64,000 bases of DNA from Salipiger bermudensis (GTDB lineage: Bacteria; Pseudomonadota; Alphaproteobacteria; Rhodobacterales; Rhodobacteraceae). Positions 1 to 12,561 of this stretch are shown piece after piece (the first letter of the stretch is position 1; each line of letters begins with the position of its first letter). The notes beneath the pieces were generated by a model. The model had not been told where the DNA came from. It did not search any database and saw only the letters and a program-made list of their open reading frames with translations. The DNA lies in the NCBI RefSeq assembly GCF_019801965.1, contig NZ_JAHVIA010000005.1, forward strand, positions 186,001-250,000. The letters are read 5' to 3'. The translations under genes were made by a program, and so were the position numbers.

Positions 1-153
1 GATCATGCCCTGTGCGGCGAGCTCCTCGAGATCGCGGCGAATGGTTTCGGTGGTGACGTCGAGGGTCTCGGCCAGCCGCCCCACCCGCATCGTCGGCGAG
101 ATCGCCAACTGATCGAGGATCGCCCTCTGGCGCGTATCCTTCTTGCGAGACAT
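1..153 (-). CDS. DeoR-family transcriptional regulator, N-terminal part
   Basis: Fifty-one codons run from an ATG at 151-153 off the left edge of the window. The product begins MSRKKDTRQRAILDQL and continues with the helix-turn-helix of DeoR-type sugar regulators; TTETIRRDLEEL is the recognition-helix signature of that family. The effector-binding domain is outside the window, so the sugar or polyol sensed cannot be inferred. It points the same way as the sit operon but is separated from it by about 300 bp, so it is probably an independent unit. Confidence 0.85.
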   Translation of the reverse strand, partial: MSRKKDTRQRAILDQLAISPTMRVGRLAETLDVTTETIRRDLEELAAQGMI

Positions 154-462
154 GCGGTTCTGGCCTTGTGTGGCGCCGCACCGCGCGGCGCCGATTGGTG
201 CCGCAATCCAAGCAGAGCGGCGCGCGTCATTCAACCCTGACCGGCGCGGCACCCGGTCGCGCCGGGCCATGCATCTTTGGCAGCCCCCCCCTGTCTGTGG
301 GTCCCGGATCCCTGTCGTTGGTCGCGCGCCTCAGTGCCATACCCGCACCCGTGCGTCGCAGATCCCGGTCCCGGATCAGCGCCCCGGAGCCCGACCCTCC
401 CTCGCGCGTCCCGGATCGCCGAGCTTGGTCGTGCTCCTCAGCCCCTGCCCCGCTCTGCCCGC
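154..462. other. 309-bp intergenic stretch, no gene seen
   Basis: The stretch lies between the start of the DeoR-type gene and the stop of sitD. No frame in it looks like a protein. It contains three copies of GTCCCGGATC at 301-310, 368-377 and 408-417, unevenly spaced. They may be remnants of a repeat or chance in GC-rich DNA. The DeoR promoter should lie near 160-250, but no convincing -35/-10 pair is visible. Confidence 0.5.
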
Positions 463-1296
463 TCAGCCGCCGGCCCGCGAGGCCCGGCGGGTCAGCAGGC
501 TGCGGCGCAGGAAGGCCACCACGAAGAGCGTCGTGAGGATCAGGATGATGGTCGGCGCCGGAGCGCTGTCGAGGAAGAAGCTGGCATAGGTGCCCGCCAG
601 CATCGACAGCAGGCAGGCGAGGCTCGCCACCAGCATCATCGTCGGGAAGCGCCGACTGACGAGGAAGCCGATGGCCCCCGGCGCGATCAGCAACCCCACC
701 GCGAGGATCAGCCCGGTGGCGGTCAGCGTGGCCACGATGGTCAGCGACAGCGCGGTCAGCAGCCCGTAATGCAGCCAACCCACGCGCAGCCCCGAGGCCC
801 GCGCCTGCGCCGGATCGAAGGCGTGCAGAACGAGGTCCTTCCAGCTCAGCAGCAGCCCCAGCGTGACCAGCAGCGAGATGCTGCCGGCGGTCCAGAGATC
901 GGCCGGGCCCACGCCCAGCATGTTGCCGAAGAGGATGTGATCGAGATGCACGTCGGTCGAGACCTGCGTGTAGAGAACGATGCCCAGCCCGAACATGCCC
1001 GAGAACACCACGCCCATCACCGTGTCCTGCTTGACCCGGCTGTTCTGGGCCAGAAAGCCAGTCGCGGTGGCGGTCAGCATCCCCGCCCCAAAGGCCCCGA
1101 CGATGAGCGGCAACCCGGCGATATAGGCCAGCACCACCCCGGGCAGGATGGCGTGGCTGATGGCGTCGCCCATCAACGCCCAGCCCTTGAGCACGAGAAA
1201 GCACGACAGCAGCGCCGTGGGGATCGCGACGAGGACGCAGATCAGGAAGGCGTTCTGCATGAAGGGGAACTGGAAGGGCAGCAGCAGCTCGCTCAT
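463..1296 (-). CDS. sitD: Manganese/iron ABC transporter permease SitD
   Basis: A 277-residue membrane protein of the ABC-3 permease family with about eight hydrophobic segments, similar along its length to the preceding permease gene. The N-terminal segment containing LKGWALMGDAISHAILPGV is typical of Mn2+/Zn2+/Fe2+ ABC-3 permeases. Its ATG overlaps the stop codon of sitC (ATGA at 1293-1296), so the two permeases are translationally coupled and presumably form a heterodimer in the inner membrane. It is the last gene of sitABCD. The metal, manganese or iron, is inferred from operon type rather than from residues. Confidence 0.9.
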   Translation of the reverse strand: MSELLLPFQFPFMQNAFLICVLVAIPTALLSCFLVLKGWALMGDAISHAILPGVVLAYIAGLPLIVGAFGAGMLTATATGFLAQNSRVKQDTVMGVVFSGMFGLGIVLYTQVSTDVHLDHILFGNMLGVGPADLWTAGSISLLVTLGLLLSWKDLVLHAFDPAQARASGLRVGWLHYGLLTALSLTIVATLTATGLILAVGLLIAPGAIGFLVSRRFPTMMLVASLACLLSMLAGTYASFFLDSAPAPTIILILTTLFVVAFLRRSLLTRRASRAGG

Positions 1297-2168
1297 GCCG
1301 CGCCCTCCCCGACCCCGTCCTCGCGCAGGGCCAGCCGCGCCTTGCGGCGGGCGGCGAGCAGGCCGTGCTTGGGGGCGAAGACGAAGGCCGCGAGGAAGAT
1401 CAGCGTCTGCAGCACCACGATGACGCCGCCGGTCGCACCGTCGAGGAAATAGCTCAGGTAGGCTCCGATGAAGCTGGTGAGCGCGCCGATGCTGACCGAG
1501 AGCAGGATGAGCCGCGGGAAGCGGTCACAGAGCAGATAGGCGGTCGCCCCCGGCGTCACCACCATGGCGATGACGAGGAAGGCCCCCACGGTCTGCATCG
1601 CCGCCACCACCGAGGCCGAGAGCAGGGTGAAGAACACCGCCTTCAGGAGCCCCGGCCGCAGGCCGATGCTCTGGGCGTGGTTCTCGTCGAAGAACACGAC
1701 CATCAGGTCCTTCCACTTTGCCAGCAGCACAGCGAGCGAGATCGCCCCGATCAGCACCAGCTGCAGCGTATCGCCCGGCGTGATGGCGAGGATGTTGCCC
1801 ATGGTGATGGTCTGGATCGAGACAGCCACCGGGTTGACCGAGACCATGAATAGCCCGAGCCCGAAGAAGCTCGTGAAGATCAGCCCTATCACCACGTCGA
1901 TCTTCAGCCCCGAGCGCCCCGATAGGAACAACATCGCCCCGGCCGCGAGCCCGCCGGAGAGGAAGGCGCCCAGCGCGAAGGGCAGCCCCAGCATGTAGGC
2001 GCCCGCAACGCCGGGCACGACGGCATGCGAGAGCGCGTCGCCGATCAGCGACCAACCCTTGAGCATCAGGTAGGAGGAGAGGAAGGCGCAGACCCCGCCG
2101 ACCAGCGCCGAGACCCACATGGCGTTGGTCATGTAGCCATAGGCGAAGGGCTCGAGAAGCACGCTCAT
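1293..2168 (-). CDS. sitC: Manganese/iron ABC transporter permease SitC
   Basis: A 291-residue ABC-3 family permease. I take the ATG at 2166-2168 (product [17 protein letters not shown]) rather than an upstream in-frame codon, because homologous N-termini begin just before the first membrane segment. LKGWSLIGDALSHAVVPGVAG matches the family signature also seen in SitD. It overlaps sitD downstream by ATGA, and its own start overlaps the stop of the small frame at 2165-2386 in the same way, so translation may be coupled through the whole operon. Confidence 0.9.
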   Translation of the reverse strand: MSVLLEPFAYGYMTNAMWVSALVGGVCAFLSSYLMLKGWSLIGDALSHAVVPGVAGAYMLGLPFALGAFLSGGLAAGAMLFLSGRSGLKIDVVIGLIFTSFFGLGLFMVSVNPVAVSIQTITMGNILAITPGDTLQLVLIGAISLAVLLAKWKDLMVVFFDENHAQSIGLRPGLLKAVFFTLLSASVVAAMQTVGAFLVIAMVVTPGATAYLLCDRFPRLILLSVSIGALTSFIGAYLSYFLDGATGGVIVVLQTLIFLAAFVFAPKHGLLAARRKARLALREDGVGEGAA

Positions 2169-2386
2169 CGCAGCCCCTCCCTGCGCGTGCGCGTCAGCTC
2201 GGCCATGCAAGGGAAGGTCGGGCGCACCAGAGGCATTGCTGCCAGCCGTCGCCCCTTACCGACCTTGCGCGTCGGAGCGGCCATGCACGGGCACCTCGGG
2301 GGCGCGAGACGCATCCCTGCTAGCCGCCGCCCCTGCTCACGGGGCATCCGGCGGCTGCGCTGCGCGGTGTCCGGACGGCGGCTCAT
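2165..2386 (-). CDS. Candidate 73-residue ORF with an internal repeat, between sitB and sitC
   Basis: An Arg-rich frame fills the whole sitB-sitC gap. Its ATG (2384-2386) overlaps the sitB stop and its stop (2165-2167) overlaps the sitC start, both as ATGA. Residues 19-40 and 45-66 are a tandem duplication with 14 of 22 positions identical; both copies begin GRRLA and end with PCMA...TR. It has no membrane segment and no recognised domain. Exact coupling at both ends argues for translation. The low-complexity, Arg-rich composition argues for a decayed repeat that is merely open. I do not know a function. Confidence 0.35.
   Translation of the reverse strand: MSRRPDTAQRSRRMPREQGRRLAGMRLAPPRCPCMAAPTRKVGKGRRLAAMPLVRPTFPCMAELTRTRREGLR
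2189..2332 (-). repeat. Degenerate direct repeat, two units with 78-bp period
   Basis: Two units, 2267-2332 and 2189-2254, are alike in DNA as well as in translation. On the plus strand both read CGGCCATGCA...GGG...GC then GCCGTCGCCCCT or GCCGCCGCCCCT. The period of 78 bp is a multiple of three, so the open frame through the sit operon is kept. Confidence 0.6.
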
Positions 2387-3297
2387 TTGCCCTCCTCCCG
2401 GGTCCGCAGCTCGTCGCCATATTGCACCAGCGGGCGCTCGTCGTCGGAGAAGATGGTGACGCGGCGGGCGTCGTCATCGTTGTGCAGCGCGTCGCCGCCC
2501 AGCGTGAAGTGGCGCAGCACGCCGCCGAAGGCCGCCTCGAGATTGGCGCGGGTGAAGGTCGTGGCGGTGGGGCCGTGGGCCAGCACCGTGCCCTTGACCA
2601 GCACCGTGCGGTCGCAGAACTCGGGCACCGAGCCGAGATTGTGCGTCGAGACCAGCATCACCCGTCCCTCCTCGCGCAGCTCGCGCAGCAGCGCGATGAT
2701 CTGCTCCTCGGTCTTGACGTCGACCCCGGTGAACGGCTCGTCGAGCAGGATCACCTGCCCCTCCTGCGCCAGCGCGCGGGCGAGGAACACCCGCTTGCGC
2801 TGCCCGCCCGAGAGCTCGCCGATCTGGCGATGGCGGAACTCCTGCATGTTGACGCGGGCCAGCGCCTCGGCGACGGCCGCGTGATCGGCGCGCCGGGGGC
2901 GGCGCAGAAAGCCCATATGGCCGTAGCGCCCCATCATCACCACGTCCTCGACCAGAACCGGGAACGACCAGTCGACCTCTTCCGATTGCGGCACATAGGC
3001 CACGAGGTTGCGCTTGAGCGCGTCGCGCACGCTAATGCCCAGAAGGGTGATCTCGCCCGCCGCCGCCGGCACGAAGCCCATGATGGCCTTGAACAGCGTG
3101 GATTTTCCGGCGCCGTTCACCCCCACCAGCGCGGTCACCGTGCCGCGCGGGATCTCGAAGCTGGCGCGGCGCAGGGCGGTGTGGCCGTTGCGATAGGTCA
3201 CCGTCACGTCACGGGCCCGGATGCCGCCGCCGGCCTCGTCAACGGATGAGTTGGCGGGATCGAGGCTCGGGGCGTTGGCGGTCTGGCGGTCGCGCAT
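2383..3297 (-). CDS. sitB: Manganese/iron ABC transporter ATPase SitB
   Basis: A 304-residue ABC ATPase. Walker A is GVNGAGKST, the signature is [17 protein letters not shown], and Walker B is [12 protein letters not shown], followed by the switch histidine in STHN. An N-terminal extension of about 28 residues precedes the first ABC strand, and a C-terminal tail of about 40 residues with acidic stretches follows the usual ATPase core. It would energise SitCD with the SitA binding protein. It starts 23 bp after the sitA stop, with AAGG upstream of the ATG at 3295-3297. Confidence 0.92.
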   Translation of the reverse strand: MRDRQTANAPSLDPANSSVDEAGGGIRARDVTVTYRNGHTALRRASFEIPRGTVTALVGVNGAGKSTLFKAIMGFVPAAAGEITLLGISVRDALKRNLVAYVPQSEEVDWSFPVLVEDVVMMGRYGHMGFLRRPRRADHAAVAEALARVNMQEFRHRQIGELSGGQRKRVFLARALAQEGQVILLDEPFTGVDVKTEEQIIALLRELREEGRVMLVSTHNLGSVPEFCDRTVLVKGTVLAHGPTATTFTRANLEAAFGGVLRHFTLGGDALHNDDDARRVTIFSDDERPLVQYGDELRTREEGK

Positions 3298-3320
3298 GGG
3301 GATGCCTTTCGGTCCTTCGG

Positions 3321-4220
3321 TCAGTTCGCGGCGCCGAGCCCGTCCGCGATGGTCTCGGAGGTGACGCGCAGCAGATCGAGATAGCTCGGCACCGGGCCAT
3401 CCGGATCGCTCAGACTATCGACATAGAGCACACCGCCATAGCTGGCACCGGTTTCGCGCGCGACCTGCTCGGCGGGGGCGGTGTTGACCGTGCTTTCGCA
3501 GAACACTGCCGGAATTTCATGCGTCCTGACCCCGTCGATCACCGCCCTAACCTGCTGCGGCGTGCCGGTCTGGTCGGCGTTCATCGGCCAGAGATAGAGC
3601 TCCTTCATGCCGAAATCGCGGGCGAGGTAGCTGAACGCGCCCTCGCAGGTCACCAGCCAGCGCTTGTCTTCCGGGATCTCGGCAATGCGGGCGCGCAACG
3701 GCTCGAGCGTGTCGCGCAGCTCTTGCTTGTAGCGCTCCGCGTTGGCGGCATAGGTCCCGGCGTTGTCAGGATCCTGCGCGCTCAGCGCGGCGGCGATGTT
3801 GTCGACATAGACCTGCGCATTGTCGAGCCCCATCCAGGCATGCGGGTTAGCCTTGCCCTCATAGGCGCCCTTGGAGATCGCGATCGGTTCGATGCCATCG
3901 CTGAGCGTCGCCGAGGGCAGATCGCCGAGATTGCGCAGGAACTGCTCGAACCAGAGCTCGAGGTTCAGCCCGTTCCACAGGATCAGATCGGCATCATGGG
4001 CGCCGACGATGTCGCGCGGGGTCGGCTCGTAGCCGTGGATCTCGGCGCCGGGCTTGGTGATCGAGACCACCTCCGCCGCGTCGCCCGCCACGTTCTGTGC
4101 CATGTCGGCCAGCACCGTGAAGGTGGTGACAACCTTGAGCTTGTCCTCGGCCTGCGCCGCCTGCGCCACGGTGAGCGCCAGGACGGAGGCGGCCGCCAGC
4201 CGGATCGAGCGGTTCAGCAT
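3321..4220 (-). CDS. sitA: Manganese/iron ABC transporter substrate-binding protein SitA
   Basis: A 299-residue cluster A-I binding protein (ZnuA/SitA/MntC family). The chosen ATG at 4218-4220 gives a signal peptide, [20 protein letters not shown] then AAQAE, and has GGGAAGGG upstream; an earlier in-frame start would bury the signal. Candidate metal ligands are His in EIHGYEP, His in NPHAWM, Glu in CESTVN and a late Asp in YVDSLS, the arrangement of Mn/Fe-type members. It lacks the His-rich loop of zinc-specific ZnuA. It heads the operon and is preceded by a putative metal-responsive operator. Confidence 0.92.
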   Translation of the reverse strand: MLNRSIRLAAASVLALTVAQAAQAEDKLKVVTTFTVLADMAQNVAGDAAEVVSITKPGAEIHGYEPTPRDIVGAHDADLILWNGLNLELWFEQFLRNLGDLPSATLSDGIEPIAISKGAYEGKANPHAWMGLDNAQVYVDNIAAALSAQDPDNAGTYAANAERYKQELRDTLEPLRARIAEIPEDKRWLVTCEGAFSYLARDFGMKELYLWPMNADQTGTPQQVRAVIDGVRTHEIPAVFCESTVNTAPAEQVARETGASYGGVLYVDSLSDPDGPVPSYLDLLRVTSETIADGLGAAN

Positions 4221-4261
4221 GTCGGGCCCTTCCCTGAAATCGGTCCTTGAGGGGATGTAAA

Positions 4262-4310
4262 TGCGAGCCATTCGCAATTGTCAATGATGCAAATGAGAAT
4301 GGATCGCAAA
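4262..4310 (-). promoter_or_regulatory. Putative Mur/Fur-type operator of the sit operon
   Basis: The AT-rich stretch 42 bp before the sitA start has an inverted repeat TGCGAGCCATTCGCA (4262-4276) followed by TGATGCAAATGAGAATGG (4285-4302), which resembles Fur-family boxes. In alphaproteobacteria SitABCD is commonly controlled by Mur, a manganese-responsive Fur protein. That this is the Mur site is inferred from position and composition only. The region also lies upstream of divergent metH. Confidence 0.5.
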
Positions 4311-4439
4311 ACCGAGAGGGCGGCCCCTGCGCGCCCACAATGTGAACGCACCTCATGATCCCCTTGACCATTATGAATTGGCCTTAGCTTGGCCCAGCAT
4401 ATAGGTAGGCCGCCAAACAGCCCGGAAAGCCGCAATCCC

Positions 4440-8213
<3,774 letters not shown>

Positions 8214-8250
8214 GCGCAGCGACAGGCAAGACTGGACCCCGCCCGCGAAA

Positions 8251-8288
8251 TTTGCAAACTATCGCTCCAAAATGCGCTAAGCTGCAAA
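8251..8288 (+). promoter_or_regulatory. Candidate ScfR/PccR binding sites in the scfR promoter
   Basis: A perfect TTTGCAAA (8251-8258) is followed after 22 nt by GCTGCAAA (8281-8288), just ahead of the regulator at 8308. PccR of Rhodobacter sphaeroides is reported to bind paired TTTGCAAA motifs. Sites here would fit autoregulation. The spacing, 30 bp start to start, is identical to that in front of pyruvate carboxylase. Confidence 0.55.
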
Positions 8289-8307
8289 GATCGTGGGAGG
8301 GGGAGCA

Positions 8308-9699
8308 ATGGCCACACGCAAGCTCTATGCCGGGGCCAAGCTGCGCGATCTGCGCGGCCGGCTCGGGCTGACGCAGAAGGATTTCGCCGGCAAGCTCGGG
8401 ATCTCCCTGCCCTACCTGAACCAGATGGAGAACAACAACCGCCCGGTCTCGACCACGGTGGTGCTGGCGCTGGCGCAGGAATTCGGCTTCGACGTGACCG
8501 AGCTCGGCCAGGGCGACAGCGAGCGGCTGGTCTCCGACATGCGCGAGGCGCTGGCCGACCCGATCTTCGGCGAGGCCCCGCCGCTGGCCGACCTGCGCCT
8601 CACCGCCTCGAACGCGCCGGCACTGGCGCGCGCCTTCCTCGAGCTGCACCGCGCCTATCGCCAGACCCACGAGCGCCTCGCCTCGCTCGACGAGGCGCTG
8701 GGACGCGAGGATGCGCAGCTGCAGCCGAGCCCCTGGGAGGAGGTGCGCGATTTCTTCCACTACTGCGACAATTACATCGACGCGGTCGACCGAGCGGCGG
8801 AGCATTTCGCCAACATGCTCAAGGGCGATTTGCGCGGCGCGCTGGTGGCTCGCCTGCGCGAGCGCGGCGTGGCGGTGGAGACCGCGAAGACCAGCACGCT
8901 GCGCGCCTATGACGCCGAGCGCAAGCTTCTGACCCTGTCGAACCTGGTGCCGCCGGAGACGCAGAATTTCCAGTTGCTGGTGCAGGTGGCGCTGCTGCGC
9001 CAGAACGACCTGCTGGAAGCGACGCTCGATCTCGCCCGCTTCCAGTCCGAGGCGGCCCGCGCCATCGCCAAGCTCGGCCTCGCCAACTACTTCGCCGGAG
9101 CCGCGATGATGCCCTACGGCGCCTTTCTCGCCGCCGCACAGGAGACGCGCCACGATCTCGAGCTGCTGGCCTCGCGCTTCGGCGCCTCGATCGAGCAGGT
9201 GGCGCACCGTCTCTCGACCCTGCAGCGGCCCGGCGCCAAGGGCATCCCGTTCTTCTTTGCCCGCGTCGACCAGGCCGGCACCATCACCAAGCGCCACTCG
9301 GCGACGCGGCTGCAATTCGCCCGCTTCGGCGGCGCTTGCCCCCTGTGGAACGTCCACCGCGCCTTCGAGACGCCGGGCCGCTTCCTGCGCCAGTTGGCCG
9401 AGACCCCGGACGGGGTGCGCTACGTGCTGCTGGCGCGCGACGTCACCAAGCGCGGCGGCCATTTCGGCGCGCCGGTGCGGCGCTACGCCATGGCGCTCGG
9501 CTGCGAGGTCAAGCACGCGGGCGCGATGGTCTATGCCGACGGGCTCGACCTCGCCCGCGACGGCGCCTTCGAGCCGATCGGCATTTCCTGCCGGATCTGC
9601 GAGCGCACCGATTGCCACCAGCGCTCGGTGCCCCCGTTGGAAAAGCGCCTTTCCATTCGTCCCGAACGCCGCGACGTGCTGCCCTACTCCCTCGAGTAA
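8308..9699 (+). CDS. ScfR/PccR-family short-chain fatty acyl-CoA-responsive regulator
   Basis: A 463-residue protein with an XRE helix-turn-helix at about 10-65 (RGRLGLTQKDFAGKLGIS, then YLNQMENNNRPVS). A long middle region contains an IrrE-like segment and the ScfR (DUF2083) domain follows. The C-terminus carries CRICERTDCHQR. This is the architecture of PccR and RamB-type regulators of propionyl-CoA or acetate metabolism, which sense acyl-CoA esters. Start chosen at ATG 8308, preceded by GGGAGGGGGAG; an upstream GTG adds five residues inside that ribosome-binding site. The TTTGCAAA site in its own promoter and two in the pyc promoter suggest the targets. Confidence 0.85.
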   Translation: MATRKLYAGAKLRDLRGRLGLTQKDFAGKLGISLPYLNQMENNNRPVSTTVVLALAQEFGFDVTELGQGDSERLVSDMREALADPIFGEAPPLADLRLTASNAPALARAFLELHRAYRQTHERLASLDEALGREDAQLQPSPWEEVRDFFHYCDNYIDAVDRAAEHFANMLKGDLRGALVARLRERGVAVETAKTSTLRAYDAERKLLTLSNLVPPETQNFQLLVQVALLRQNDLLEATLDLARFQSEAARAIAKLGLANYFAGAAMMPYGAFLAAAQETRHDLELLASRFGASIEQVAHRLSTLQRPGAKGIPFFFARVDQAGTITKRHSATRLQFARFGGACPLWNVHRAFETPGRFLRQLAETPDGVRYVLLARDVTKRGGHFGAPVRRYAMALGCEVKHAGAMVYADGLDLARDGAFEPIGISCRICERTDCHQRSVPPLEKRLSIRPERRDVLPYSLE

Positions 9700-9763
9700 C
9701 GCCCCCCGTCACACCGCCTGCCCAGCGGGGCATGGGGGCGCTGCCCCCGCCCGCGTGCCGCGG

Positions 9764-9847
9764 CCTCCCCCGAGGTATTTGGAAACCAGAGAAGACAGGA
9801 GCGCCGCGCCCCTGGCTTCTCTTCGTCAAAAATACTCCCGCCGGAGG
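9764..9847. repeat. Roseobacter-type intergenic repeat, paired inverted copies (copy 1)
   Basis: Forward module CCGAGGTATTTGGAAACC then AGAGAAGACAGG, and a facing module whose reverse complement reads GGAGTATTTTTGACGAAG then AGAAG. They are separated by a short GC-rich spacer, so the transcript could fold into a long hairpin between scfR and gatC. A GGGGGCGCTGCCCCC palindrome lies just upstream (9734-9748). Confidence 0.75.
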
Positions 9848-10003
9848 CAGGCCGTCCGCCGCGGCCGGGTGCTGATCCGGACATTGCGCGCAAGATTTGC
9901 CCCCCAGACGCCCGGCATCCGGCGCGGGCGCTTGCGGCGGCGCGGCTGCGGCGGTAAAGCGGGCGAAAGTTTTGCGGACATTTGCAGACAGGGGAGCCTC
10001 CCG

Positions 10004-10291
10004 ATGTCGATCGACACCGACACCGCCGCCCGTGTGGCCAAGCTCGCCCGGATCCGGGTCGAGGACGACCAGCTTCCGGCGCTGGCACAGGAATTCTCGA
10101 ACATCCTCGAGTTCATCGAACAGCTCAACGAGGTCGACGTGGACGGCGTCGAGCCGATGGTCTCCGTCACCCCGATGCGCCTCAAGCGCCGGCAGGATGG
10201 CGTGACCGATGGCAACCAGCAGGACAAGATCCTGTCCAATGCCCCCGATGCCCGCGAGGGATTCTTTGCCGTGCCGAAGGTGGTGGAATGA
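10004..10291 (+). CDS. gatC: Asp-tRNA(Asn)/Glu-tRNA(Gln) amidotransferase subunit C
   Basis: A 95-residue GatC of normal length, starting [17 protein letters not shown] with the conserved helix, and the family motif [15 protein letters not shown] then VDGVEPM. GatC wraps around and stabilises GatA in GatCAB, which amidates misacylated Glu-tRNA(Gln) and/or Asp-tRNA(Asn). GGGGAG precedes the ATG. It overlaps gatA by ATGA (10288-10291). gatB is not next to it within this window. Confidence 0.95.
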   Translation: MSIDTDTAARVAKLARIRVEDDQLPALAQEFSNILEFIEQLNEVDVDGVEPMVSVTPMRLKRRQDGVTDGNQQDKILSNAPDAREGFFAVPKVVE

Positions 10292-11775
10292 GCGATCTGA
10301 CGAAGATGAAGGTGGCCGAGGCGCGCGACGCGCTGCGCGCCGGAGACGTGACCTCGGTCGAGCTGACCGAAGCCTGCCTCAGCGCCATCGAGGGCGCCGA
10401 CGCGCTCAATGCCTATGTCCACAAGACCCCCGAGATCGCCATCGAGCAGGCGAAAGCCGCCGATGCCCGCATCAAGGCCGGCGACGCGCCGTCGATGTGC
10501 GGCATCCCGATGGGGATCAAGGACCTGTTCTGCACGAAGGGCGTCGCCTCGCAGGCCGCCTCGCGCATCCTCGAGGGCTTCAAGCCCGAATACGAATCCA
10601 CCGTCACCAGCCAGCTCTTCGACGCCGGCGCGGTGATGCTCGGCAAGCTCAACATGGACGAGTTCGCCATGGGCTCGTCGAACGAGACCTCCTGCTACGG
10701 CAACGCGGTCAACCCGTGGCGCCGCGGCAATGACGACACTCAGCTGACCCCCGGCGGCTCGTCCGGCGGCTCGGCGGCAGCGGTCGCGGCGGATCTCTGC
10801 CTCGCCGCCACCGGCACCGACACCGGCGGCTCGATCCGCCAGCCCGCCGCCTTCACCGGCATCACCGGCATCAAGCCGACCTACGGGCGCTGCTCGCGCT
10901 GGGGCATCATCGCCTTTGCCAGCTCGCTCGACCAGGCCGGCCCGATGACCAAGGACGTGCGCGACGCCGCCATCCTGCTGCAGGCGATGTGCGGCCACGA
11001 CCCCAAGGACTCGACCTCCGCCGACCTGCCCGTGCCGGATTTCGAGGCCATGCTGACTGGCGACATCAAGGGCAAGACCATCGGCATTCCGCGCGAATAC
11101 CACATGGACGGCATGCCCGAGGAGATCGAGGCACTCTGGGCCAAAGGCCGCGACATGCTGGCCGATGCCGGCGCGAAGATCGTCGACATCTCGCTTCCGA
11201 ACACCAAGTACGCCCTGCCCGCCTATTACGTGATCGCGCCCGCCGAGGCCTCGTCGAACCTCGCCCGCTATGACGGCGTGCGGTACGGCCACCGCGCCAC
11301 GCTCGCCGCCGGCGAGGGCATCAACGACATGTACGAGAAGACCCGCGCCGAGGGCTTCGGCCCGGAGGTGCAGCGCCGCGTCATGGTCGGCACCTACGTG
11401 CTGTCGGCGGGCTTCTACGATGCCTATTACAACCGCGCCCGCAAGGTCCGCAGCCTGATCAAGAAGGATTTCGAGGATGTCTTCGCGCAGGGCGTCGACG
11501 CGATCCTGACCCCGGCCACGCCGTCCTCGGCCTTCGGCCTCGGCGAGATGAAAGACGCCGATCCGGTGCAGATGTATCTCAACGACGTCTTCACCGTGAC
11601 GGTGAACCTTGCCGGGCTTCCGGGCGTTAGCGTTCCGGCGGGCCTGGACAAGCAGGGTCTGCCGCTGGGGCTGCAACTGATCGGGCGGCCGTGGGAAGAA
11701 GGGGATCTGCTGAATACCGCCTATGCGCTCGAGCGCGCCGCCGGCTTCGTGGAGAAGCCCGCGAAATGGTGGTAA
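10288..11775 (+). CDS. gatA: Asp-tRNA(Asn)/Glu-tRNA(Gln) amidotransferase subunit A
   Basis: A 495-residue amidase-signature enzyme that releases ammonia from glutamine for the tRNA amidation carried out by GatB. The Ser-cisSer-Lys triad is visible as K78 (MGIKDLF), S158 (PGGSSGGS) and S182 ([11 protein letters not shown]). The length and the [15 protein letters not shown] core are standard for GatA. It is translationally coupled to gatC and probably cotranscribed with it. Confidence 0.97.
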   Translation: MSDLTKMKVAEARDALRAGDVTSVELTEACLSAIEGADALNAYVHKTPEIAIEQAKAADARIKAGDAPSMCGIPMGIKDLFCTKGVASQAASRILEGFKPEYESTVTSQLFDAGAVMLGKLNMDEFAMGSSNETSCYGNAVNPWRRGNDDTQLTPGGSSGGSAAAVAADLCLAATGTDTGGSIRQPAAFTGITGIKPTYGRCSRWGIIAFASSLDQAGPMTKDVRDAAILLQAMCGHDPKDSTSADLPVPDFEAMLTGDIKGKTIGIPREYHMDGMPEEIEALWAKGRDMLADAGAKIVDISLPNTKYALPAYYVIAPAEASSNLARYDGVRYGHRATLAAGEGINDMYEKTRAEGFGPEVQRRVMVGTYVLSAGFYDAYYNRARKVRSLIKKDFEDVFAQGVDAILTPATPSSAFGLGEMKDADPVQMYLNDVFTVTVNLAGLPGVSVPAGLDKQGLPLGLQLIGRPWEEGDLLNTAYALERAAGFVEKPAKWW

Positions 11776-11803
11776 CAGCACCGCAACAAAGGTGACGGGC
11801 AAG

Positions 11804-12502
11804 ATGATGAGATCGGCTTTCATTCTTGGCGTGGCAGCAATTGCGCTGTCCGCCTGCACCGGCAGCTCGGTGCCCGACAGTGGCGCCGGCGTCGGCTTCG
11901 ACGACTACCAGACCTACGCGCAGCGCCAGGTCCAGGCGCAGGCCGATGGCACCGTCTCGGTGCAGGCGCCCACCCCGGTGGAGAGCCGCTCGCTGGATGG
12001 CGGCGATCTCGAGTCCGAGGCCGCAGCCGCGGCCGCGGCGCAGAATTCCGGCGTCGCGCCGGTGCAGGCCTCGCCGCAGAACGCCGCACCGGAGGTGGTC
12101 ACCGGCGCCGACGGGATCTCCAACGAGAACAATTTCGATGCGGTCTCGGCCCAGCGCGACATCGAGGACGACGCCGCGCTGATCGCCCAGAACCGGGCGC
12201 AGTACCAGGTCATCGCGCCGACCGACCTGCCGCCGCGCCCGAACAGCAGCGCCCCCAATATCGTGGCCTACGCGCTGCAGACCACCAACCCCAAGGGGGT
12301 GCCGCTCTACGACCGCTCCGGTCGCTATGACGGCAACCCGGTGCCGCGCGCCTGCGGCGCCTACAGTTCCTCCGACCTCGCGCAGGAGGCCTTCCTGTCG
12401 ATGGGCGGCCCGCAGCGCGACCGCAAGGGGCTCGACCCCGATGGCGACGGCTTCGCCTGTGCCTGGGACCCCGCGCCGTTCCGCGCGGCGCGCGGCGGCT
12501 GA
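11804..12502 (+). CDS. Lipoprotein with a C-terminal excalibur calcium-binding motif
   Basis: A 232-residue protein with a signal ending in the lipobox LSAC (Cys at residue 17), so it is predicted to be membrane-anchored. An Ala/Gln-rich low-complexity middle follows. The last 60 residues match the excalibur type, with Cys in PRACGAYSS and a DPDGDGFACAW loop that looks like a calcium-binding hand plus its paired Cys. Exact role unknown; excalibur domains occur in surface and nuclease-associated proteins. Two adjacent ATGs (11804, 11807) are both possible. The gene abuts a peptidoglycan amidase, which would fit an envelope role. Confidence 0.75.
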   Translation: MMRSAFILGVAAIALSACTGSSVPDSGAGVGFDDYQTYAQRQVQAQADGTVSVQAPTPVESRSLDGGDLESEAAAAAAAQNSGVAPVQASPQNAAPEVVTGADGISNENNFDAVSAQRDIEDDAALIAQNRAQYQVIAPTDLPPRPNSSAPNIVAYALQTTNPKGVPLYDRSGRYDGNPVPRACGAYSSSDLAQEAFLSMGGPQRDRKGLDPDGDGFACAWDPAPFRAARGG

Positions 12503-12561
12503 CGCCGCTCTGGCACCCGAGTGACAATTTCGGCCCGCGCCGTGACGGCGCGGCGCCGGAT

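Noticed and set aside
301-417. Three copies of GTCCCGGATC downstream of sitD
   Set aside because: Spacing is irregular (67 and 40 bp), the decamer is GC-rich and low in information, and no structure or gene link is visible. Kept only as a remark in the gap entry.
4221-4439. Possible SAM, SAH or cobalamin riboswitch before metH, and likewise before metY (15293-15408)
   Set aside because: I looked for recognisable riboswitch cores and found none; the leaders lack the conserved motifs I know.
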